In this document: in pieces, positions 31,644-35,849 of the stretch
Layout: every line of letters starts with the position of its first letter
Numbering within the stretch: position 1 is the first letter of the stretch
Assembly: GCA_964650405.1 (NCBI GenBank)
Contig: CAZYTO010000017.1
Coordinates: forward strand, 1-35,849
DNA length: 35,849 nt
Direction: 5' to 3'
Source: CAZYTO01 sp964650405
Lineage (GTDB): Bacteria > Acidobacteriota > Thermoanaerobaculia > Gp7-AA8
Translations under genes and position numbers: made by a program
Notes under the pieces: generated by a model
Databases searched by the model: none
Told to the model about the DNA's origin: nothing
Seen by the model: the letters and a program-made list of their open reading frames with translations, nothing else

Positions 31644-32144
31644 CTAAGCCTCGATGTGCGCCAGCTCCGCGCCGCTCTCGACGGTCTGTCCCGGCTCGAC
31701 GAGGATGCGGTCCACGATGCCGTCGATCGGCGCCTGAATCTCGTTCTCCATCTTCATCGCTTCGAGAATGAGGATCCCGGTTCCCTTCGTCACGCTCGCA
31801 CCCGGAGCGACGAGGACGCGAGCGATGCGGCCGGGCATGAGGGCGCGCAGGATGCCCCCTCCCCCCATCTCGTCGGCACCCTTGCGCCGGCGCAGGGCCA
31901 GGGGATCGGTGATCTCCACGTGGATGGTCGACTCGGCCAGGGTGATCTCGTGCTGATTGCCGCTCTGGTGATGCACGAGCGCGTACTGCGTGCCGTCGGC
32001 CAGCCGCAGGGAACGGAGAGCCGGCCCGGCTGAGACGAGATCGGCCTCCACCCATCGCTCGCCGATGCGGACGCGGTAGCCGGCGCCGTGCCGTTCGACC
32101 TCCACCGGGATCTCCCGGCCGTCGTGGCGGGCCACGAACCTCAC
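31644..32144 (-). CDS. Biotin carboxyl carrier protein
   Basis: 166 residues. The C-terminal biotinyl domain carries EAMKMEN with biotinylated Lys131; upstream lies PGRIARVLVAPGASVTKG. The N-terminal region has beta strands (VEVERHGAGYRVRIGERWVE) like the BT-type linker seen in acyl-CoA carboxylase alpha chains. The start is GTG 32144, overlapping the TGA of the biotin carboxylase (GTGA) and preceded by GGAGG. The two are translationally coupled: together they look like a pccA/accA3-type alpha chain split into two genes. The carboxyltransferase is outside the window. Confidence 0.88.
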   Translation of the reverse strand: MRFVARHDGREIPVEVERHGAGYRVRIGERWVEADLVSAGPALRSLRLADGTQYALVHHQSGNQHEITLAESTIHVEITDPLALRRRKGADEMGGGGILRALMPGRIARVLVAPGASVTKGTGILILEAMKMENEIQAPIDGIVDRILVEPGQTVESGAELAHIEA

Positions 32145-33655
32145 CGCTGCTCCCTCCGCACGGCCGCGGCGCGGCCGGCGCGTTTCCACGACGAGTCGCG
32201 CTCCTCCGGGAGCCGCACGCTCTGCGTTTCCTCGAAGGCGAAGATCGCCGCGGCGGCGATGGCCGCGTCGACCTGATCGTCGATCTGACCTTCGCCGTCC
32301 TTCCGGTGCTCGAGATCGAGTTGCGGCAGCAGGCGGTCGATGAACCCGGTGTCGAAGCGCGCGGCGCGGAAGTCGTCGTGCTCCATCAGAAACGAGAAGA
32401 ACGGGATCGTGGTCTGGATGCCCTCGACGCGGTACTCGGCGAGGGCGCGCTTCATCCGGGTGATGGCCGCTTCGCGCGTCTCCGCGTGGGCGACGAGCTT
32501 CGAGAGCATGGGATCGTAGTAGACGGGGACCGTGTAGCCGGAGTAGACGCCGTTCTCGTTGCGGACGCCCGGTCCCTGCGGCAGGTTCATGTAGCGGATG
32601 AGACCCGGCGACGGCGCGAACCGTTTCGACGGATCCTCGGCGTAGATGCGGCACTCGATGGCATGGCCCTTCGGCCGGAGGTCTTCCTGGCGCAGGGTGA
32701 GCCTGCCGCCCTGGGCGATGCGGAGCTGCTCCTTGACCAGGTCCACGCCCCAGACCATCTCCGTCACCGGATGCTCGACCTGTAGGCGCGTGTTCATTTC
32801 CAGAAAGTAGAACTCGCGGTCCGGTCCCATGAGGCATTCGATCGTGCCGGCGGAGTAGTAATTCACCGCCGCAGCGGCCTTCACGGCCATGGCGCCGAGG
32901 CGCGCGCGCAGCTCTTCGTCGACGACGGGAGAGGGGCATTCCTCCACGACCTTCTGATGCCTCCGCTGGAGGGTGCACTCACGCTCGCCGAAGTGCAGGA
33001 GGTTGCCGTGCTGATCGCCGAGGACCTGGACCTCGATGTGGCGGGGAGAGGCCACGAACTTCTCCGCGTAGACGGAGCCGTCGCCGAAGAACGATTGCGC
33101 CTCGCTGGTCACGCGCTCGAAGGCGCCGCGCAGGTCCTCCTCCCGCTCGATCATGCGCATGCCCTTGCCGCCGCCGCCCGCGCTGGCCTTGATCATGATG
33201 GGAAAGCCGGCCGAACGGGCGAAGTCGAGAATCTCTTCGAACGCCTTCACCGGCTCGGTGAGACCGGGCACCACCGGCACGCCGGCCGCCTGCATCCGCC
33301 GGCGCGACTCCGTCTTCGAGCCCATGGCGTCGATCGACTCCGACGACGGTCCGATGAAGAGGATGCCGGCGTCACGGCAGGCCCGGGCGAACTTCGCGTT
33401 CTCGGCCAGGAAGCCGTAGCCGGGGTGGATGGCCTCGGCACCGCTCTTCTTCGCCGCTTCGAGGATGCGGTCGATGCGGAGGTACGACTCGCTGGACGGG
33501 GCCGGGCCGATGGGCATGGCCTGGTCGGCGAAGAGGACGTGCAGCGCGGCCCGGTCCGGCTCGGAGTAGACGGCCACGGCCGGATAGCCCAGCTCGCGGC
33601 AGGCGCGGATGACCCGCACGGCAATCTCGCCGCGGTTGGCGATGAGCACTTTCAC
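32141..33655 (-). CDS. accC: Biotin carboxylase subunit of an acyl-CoA carboxylase
   Basis: 504 residues: MKVLIANRGEIAVRVIRACR start, ATP-binding GGGGKGMRM, catalytic region EMNTRLQVEHPVTE, and C-terminal biotin carboxylase domain (GHAIECRIYAEDP). It carboxylates biotin on the carrier using bicarbonate and ATP. GTG 33655 is chosen rather than the ATG at 33664: TACAAT occupies 33663-33668 and ends 7 bp before the GTG, and the family starts at this KVLIANRG. A basic tail (SSWKRAGRAAAVRREQR) extends beyond the usual end. It could serve acetyl-, propionyl- or methylcrotonyl-CoA carboxylase; the substrate is set by the missing transferase. Confidence 0.93.
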   Translation of the reverse strand: MKVLIANRGEIAVRVIRACRELGYPAVAVYSEPDRAALHVLFADQAMPIGPAPSSESYLRIDRILEAAKKSGAEAIHPGYGFLAENAKFARACRDAGILFIGPSSESIDAMGSKTESRRRMQAAGVPVVPGLTEPVKAFEEILDFARSAGFPIMIKASAGGGGKGMRMIEREEDLRGAFERVTSEAQSFFGDGSVYAEKFVASPRHIEVQVLGDQHGNLLHFGERECTLQRRHQKVVEECPSPVVDEELRARLGAMAVKAAAAVNYYSAGTIECLMGPDREFYFLEMNTRLQVEHPVTEMVWGVDLVKEQLRIAQGGRLTLRQEDLRPKGHAIECRIYAEDPSKRFAPSPGLIRYMNLPQGPGVRNENGVYSGYTVPVYYDPMLSKLVAHAETREAAITRMKRALAEYRVEGIQTTIPFFSFLMEHDDFRAARFDTGFIDRLLPQLDLEHRKDGEGQIDDQVDAAIAAAAIFAFEETQSVRLPEERDSSWKRAGRAAAVRREQR

Positions 33656-33662
33656 GGCGCGC

Positions 33663-33668
33663 ATTGTA
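33663..33668 (-). promoter_or_regulatory. -10 TACAAT for biotin carboxylase, leaderless geometry
   Basis: TACAAT on the minus strand, 7 bp before GTG 33655. The apparent ATG start at 33664 lies within the hexamer. Confidence 0.5.
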
Positions 33669-33683
33669 TCCGCCGCGATGCGC

Positions 33684-33689
33684 TAACAT
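33684..33689 (+). promoter_or_regulatory. -10 TAACAT, near-leaderless
   Basis: TAACAT lies 9 bp before ATG 33699. It sits opposite the -35 area of the biotin carboxylase promoter, so the two divergent promoters overlap. Confidence 0.35.
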
Positions 33690-33698
33690 GCGCGCCCT

Positions 33699-34025
33699 AT
33701 GACCGAACCACCGATCGATGGACAGCGGCAGGATCTGCTGCGCGGGATCGTCGAGTCGCTCCTCCAGGATCTGAAGAACGGCGTGGGCGACAAGGACCGC
33801 AGGCGGCAGGCCGAGGAGTGGCTGCGCACGCTCGCGGAGAAGTACCCGGAGTTCGGCATCGAGAGCGGCCTGCGCGACTACTACATGGCCGAGGCGGAGC
33901 GCCTGCGCGGCGAATTCGACAAGTCGACTGAGCTGGCCGAGAAGCTGGCCCTCGGCCGCAATGTTGAGTCGTTCCTGGACCGGGCCGCCGACTATGGACG
34001 GCGGGCGGCGGACCGGGCGCGGTAA
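33699..34025 (+). CDS. Small helical protein of unknown function
   Basis: 108 residues, soluble, rich in Glu, Arg and Leu: RQDLLRGIVESLLQDLKNGV, RRRQAEEWLRTLAEKYPEFG, and DYYMAEAERLRGEFDKSTEL. Strong helix propensity throughout suggests a coiled or helical-bundle protein. No family recognised. The ATG follows TAACAT by 9 bp. It is divergent from biotin carboxylase; its 3' end overlaps a tiny minus-strand frame. Confidence 0.65.
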   Translation: MTEPPIDGQRQDLLRGIVESLLQDLKNGVGDKDRRRQAEEWLRTLAEKYPEFGIESGLRDYYMAEAERLRGEFDKSTELAEKLALGRNVESFLDRAADYGRRAADRAR

Positions 34026-34114
34026 GCGCCCTTCATAGCAGCGAAACGGGGAGCGATCAGCAGGCCTGATTCGATGAGGCCGTGGAGCCTTTCGCGCGCT
34101 TCAGTCGTCGTCAT
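33992..34114 (-). other. Tiny frame with a ribosome site, possible antitoxin remnant
   Basis: A 40-codon frame beginning MTTTEARERLHGLIESGLL, with AGGAG just upstream. The opening resembles antitoxin-type N-termini, but the rest (IAPRFAAMKGAYRARSAARRP) does not look like a protein domain, so it may be a frame-shifted remnant. It overlaps the convergent gene ending at 34025. Confidence 0.2.
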
Positions 34115-34195
34115 GCCCTCGCTCCTGTCACTGCGCGGGATGGCCCGTACGATACCCCCGGAGCCCCGGGGATCACAACGAATCCCGCCCTTTGA

Positions 34196-34240
34196 ACACA
34201 AAAAGAGCCGAAACCCTTCTATCGGTAAGGTTTCGGCTCT
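34196..34240 (-). terminator. Rho-independent terminator of tRNA-Leu
   Basis: Perfect 12-bp stem AGAGCCGAAACC/GGTTTCGGCTCT (34204-34215 and 34229-34240) with a 13-bp loop, followed on the minus strand by TTTTTGTGTT. It lies 23 bp downstream of the tRNA. The best classical terminator in the window. Confidence 0.9.
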
Positions 34241-34262
34241 CTTTGAATCTTGAATGTCGAGT

Positions 34263-34347
<85 letters not shown>

Positions 34348-34402
34348 AAGCATGAAAAGAACCACTCCCTCGGCCTTCCGGCCTCGGGATGACGCTAACG
34401 CG

Positions 34403-34699
34403 TCACTTCTTGGCGGGCGCCGCAGGCGCTGCCGCCGCCGGAGCCGAGCCGCTCATAACGGAGCTGCTCGGACGGCCCTGGAGAATCGCCAGTGCCAGTG
34501 AGGTCAGGACGAAGGCCACGAAGAATCCCGTCGTGAGCTTGTGCAGCAGCGTGGTCGCGCCGCGCGCGCCGAACGCCGTCTGCGAGCCGCCGCCACCGAA
34601 CGCGCCTGCCAGATCCGCGCCCTTTCCCTGCTGCACGAGGACGACGAGGATCAGAAAGACACTGATGATGACGTGCAATATGACGAGAAGAACGGTCAT
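34403..34699 (-). CDS. secG: Preprotein translocase subunit SecG
   Basis: 98 residues. Two membrane helices (VLLVILHVIISVFLILVVLV and FFVAFVLTSLALAIL) flank the family motif QQGKGADLAGAFGGGGSQTAFG. It forms part of SecYEG for protein export. The Ala/Pro-rich tail (GSAPAAAAPAAPAKK) is common in SecG. It follows tpiA on the same strand with a 176-bp gap holding repeats. GGAG with a 6-bp gap precedes the ATG, so it has a leader. Confidence 0.95.
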   Translation of the reverse strand: MTVLLVILHVIISVFLILVVLVQQGKGADLAGAFGGGGSQTAFGARGATTLLHKLTTGFFVAFVLTSLALAILQGRPSSSVMSGSAPAAAAPAAPAKK

Positions 34700-34712
34700 G
34701 AAGTCTCCGAAG

Positions 34713-34734
34713 CCTGCCCCAGAACGGGGGCAGG
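34713..34734 (-). promoter_or_regulatory. Hairpin in the secG leader
   Basis: CCTGCCCC and GGGGCAGG form an 8-bp stem with a 6-bp loop about 14 bp before the secG start. No T-run. It may influence read-through from tpiA or translation of secG; inference. Confidence 0.35.
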
Positions 34735-34767
34735 GGGCGAATTCTTCCCGGAAACGGGTGGGGAGTC

Positions 34768-34860
34768 AAGCGAAGGCGAAGGGCGAAGGATGAAGGGCGA
34801 AGGAGCCTTCGGCAGGCACTTTTCAGGACCAAAGGCTGGAAGGCTGAAAGGCTGGAAGGG
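34768..34860. repeat. GCGAAGG heptamers followed by GGCTGGAA octamers
   Basis: GCGAAGG, CGAAGGG, TGAAGGG units (34768-34804) are followed by GGCTGGAA, GGCTGAAA, GGCTGGAA, GGG (34832-34860). The octamer is the same as at 9321. The block fills the tpiA-secG gap. Confidence 0.85.
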
Positions 34861-34875
34861 CGAGGTTGCGGCCGG

Positions 34876-35616
34876 CTACGCCGTCCTGATCATCCCCGTT
34901 AGGATGCCGAGGAACTTCTTCGAATCGAGACTGGCGCCGCCGACGAGATAGCCGTCCACGCCTCCGTTCGTCTCGAGGTCGGCGATGTTCTCGGGGGTCA
35001 CGCTGCCGCCGTAGAGGACCGGCGTCCGGTCGCGATAGCCGGCCGGCCAGAAACGCCCGATGGCCTCTCGCAGCTCCGCCACGGTCTCGGCACACACGGC
35101 GCCGCTGGCGTTGCGGCCGGTGCCGATGGCCCAGATCGGCTCGTAGGCGACGATCACCTCGGCGCCGCCGCCGAGCTGGCCGACGGCCACCGCCTCGAGC
35201 TGTCCGGCGATGAACGCCGCGGCCTGACCGGCATCGCGGCACGCCAGGTCTTCCCCGACGCAGAGCACCGGGGTCAGCCCGGCGTCGAGGGTCAGCGCAA
35301 GCTTACGCGCGATCATGGCATCGGTCTCCCCGTAGACATTGCGCCGCTCGGAGTGCCCGATGATCACGTAGCGGGCGCCGCAACCGGCGATCATCGAGAC
35401 CGACACCTCGCCCGTGAACGCGCCGCTCTTCTGATCGCCGCAGTTCTGCGCGGCGACGGCCGATCCTGCGGCAACGACACGTTCGAGGTAAGGGAAGGGA
35501 GGAGCGAGAACGAGACTCACCTCATCCGTTTCCGCCCTGCCAACAGCTCCGAGGTAGGGCTCAACACCCTCAGGTGGGAGGTTCATCTTCCAATTGGCGA
35601 TCAAATAGCGGCGCAC
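34876..35616 (-). CDS. tpiA: Triosephosphate isomerase
   Basis: 246 residues, the usual size. Catalytic Lys10 is in ANWKMN, His88 in IIGHSERR, Glu159 in AYEPIWAIGTG; the phosphate loop includes LYGGSV and GYLVGGASL. It interconverts dihydroxyacetone phosphate and glyceraldehyde 3-phosphate in glycolysis and gluconeogenesis. The start is GTG 35616, 8 bp downstream of CATACT, with no ribosome site: leaderless. Transcribed toward secG. Confidence 0.96.
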   Translation of the reverse strand: MRRYLIANWKMNLPPEGVEPYLGAVGRAETDEVSLVLAPPFPYLERVVAAGSAVAAQNCGDQKSGAFTGEVSVSMIAGCGARYVIIGHSERRNVYGETDAMIARKLALTLDAGLTPVLCVGEDLACRDAGQAAAFIAGQLEAVAVGQLGGGAEVIVAYEPIWAIGTGRNASGAVCAETVAELREAIGRFWPAGYRDRTPVLYGGSVTPENIADLETNGGVDGYLVGGASLDSKKFLGILTGMIRTA

Positions 35617-35624
35617 GGTCGGGA

Positions 35625-35630
35625 AGTATG
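35625..35630 (-). promoter_or_regulatory. -10 CATACT for tpiA, leaderless geometry
   Basis: CATACT on the minus strand, 8 bp before GTG 35616; matches four of six consensus bases. No ribosome site between. Confidence 0.4.
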
Positions 35631-35692
35631 AGGGATGAGGGCTTCACCGGATGTACTCTGATTGCTTCCAAATTCGAGCGATTTCGGGAAAT

Positions 35693-35849
35693 GCGCACGC
35701 CCGTGCGCCCTGTCGCCACGCCATGCGCCCTGTCGCCACGCCGTGCGCCCGGGCACCACGCCTGTGTGCCCTGTCGCACGGCCGCGTGCCCGGGCACCAC
35801 GCCGGCGTGCCCTGTCGCACGGCCGCGTGCCCGGGCACTACGCCGGTGT
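35693..35849. repeat. 20-21-bp tandem repeat with GTGCCCGGGCAC palindromes
   Basis: Seven or more degenerate units of 20-21 bp run to the window end. Two half-types alternate: GTGCCCTGTCGCAC-like and GTGCCCGGGCACCAC-like, the second holding a perfect 12-bp palindrome. The array is about 75 bp upstream of the tpiA start and continues beyond the window. It is a different class from the 7/8-bp blocks. Confidence 0.85.

Noticed and set aside
34350..34402. Hairpin CCTCGGCC...GGCCTCGG between tRNA-Leu and secG as a terminator
   Set aside because: The two halves are not reverse complements except for a short GGCC core, so no convincing stem.

Overview
The window is high-GC bacterial chromosome, densely packed with genes on both strands. 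No rRNA or taxonomic marker settles the host. The gene mix suggests an Acidobacteriota-like soil or sediment organism, and this is inference: a TonB-dependent receptor, a very large carboxypeptidase-regulatory-like repeat protein, an OmpR-type winged-helix/TPR regulator, DUF4097 and haem-binding-domain proteins, and many small zinc ribbons. Almost everything looks chromosomal and housekeeping or envelope related. I see no prophage, insertion sequence or CRISPR array.

Layout. 1-5.1 kb: a polytopic GT-C-like membrane protein running off the left edge, a zinc-ribbon protein, an orphan D-Ala-D-Ala ligase N-domain bracketed by two perfect long inverted repeats, and a lipoprotein 5'-nucleotidase. 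5.2-7.3 kb: DUF2784 protein, DEAD-box helicase and a HicBA toxin-antitoxin pair. 7.3-9.3 kb: membrane diguanylate cyclase and two small proteins with overlapping 3' ends. 9.4-17.3 kb: TonB receptor, FAD oxidoreductase, and the ankyrin / giant repeat protein pair. 17.5-21.9 kb: three very small genes (two Cys-rich), a 919-residue secreted modular protein and a VOC-like lipoprotein. 21.9-25 kb: PAS-GGDEF-EAL protein, exported helical protein and 3-methyladenine glycosylase I. 25-30 kb: winged-helix/TPR regulator, exported protein, and an APC permease-Rieske oxygenase operon. 30-35.8 kb: DUF4097 protein, haem-binding protein, biotin carboxylase plus biotin carrier, tRNA-Leu(GAG) with terminator, secG, tpiA, and a 20-bp tandem repeat leaving the right edge.

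Two features cut across the gene list. First, at least eleven blocks of degenerate 7- or 8-bp tandem repeats lie in gene boundaries, and one lies in frame inside a gene. The same unit families (TCGCTGN, GAGTGCC, GGCTGGAA, GCGAAGG) recur kilobases apart and are often arranged as opposed arms that could fold into hairpins. Second, about a dozen genes have a TAnnnT-like -10 hexamer only 6-9 bp before the start codon and no Shine-Dalgarno, which predicts leaderless transcripts and corrects several start codons (notably biotin carboxylase, the GGDEF-EAL protein and the permease). A smaller set has a clear GGAG-type ribosome site instead.
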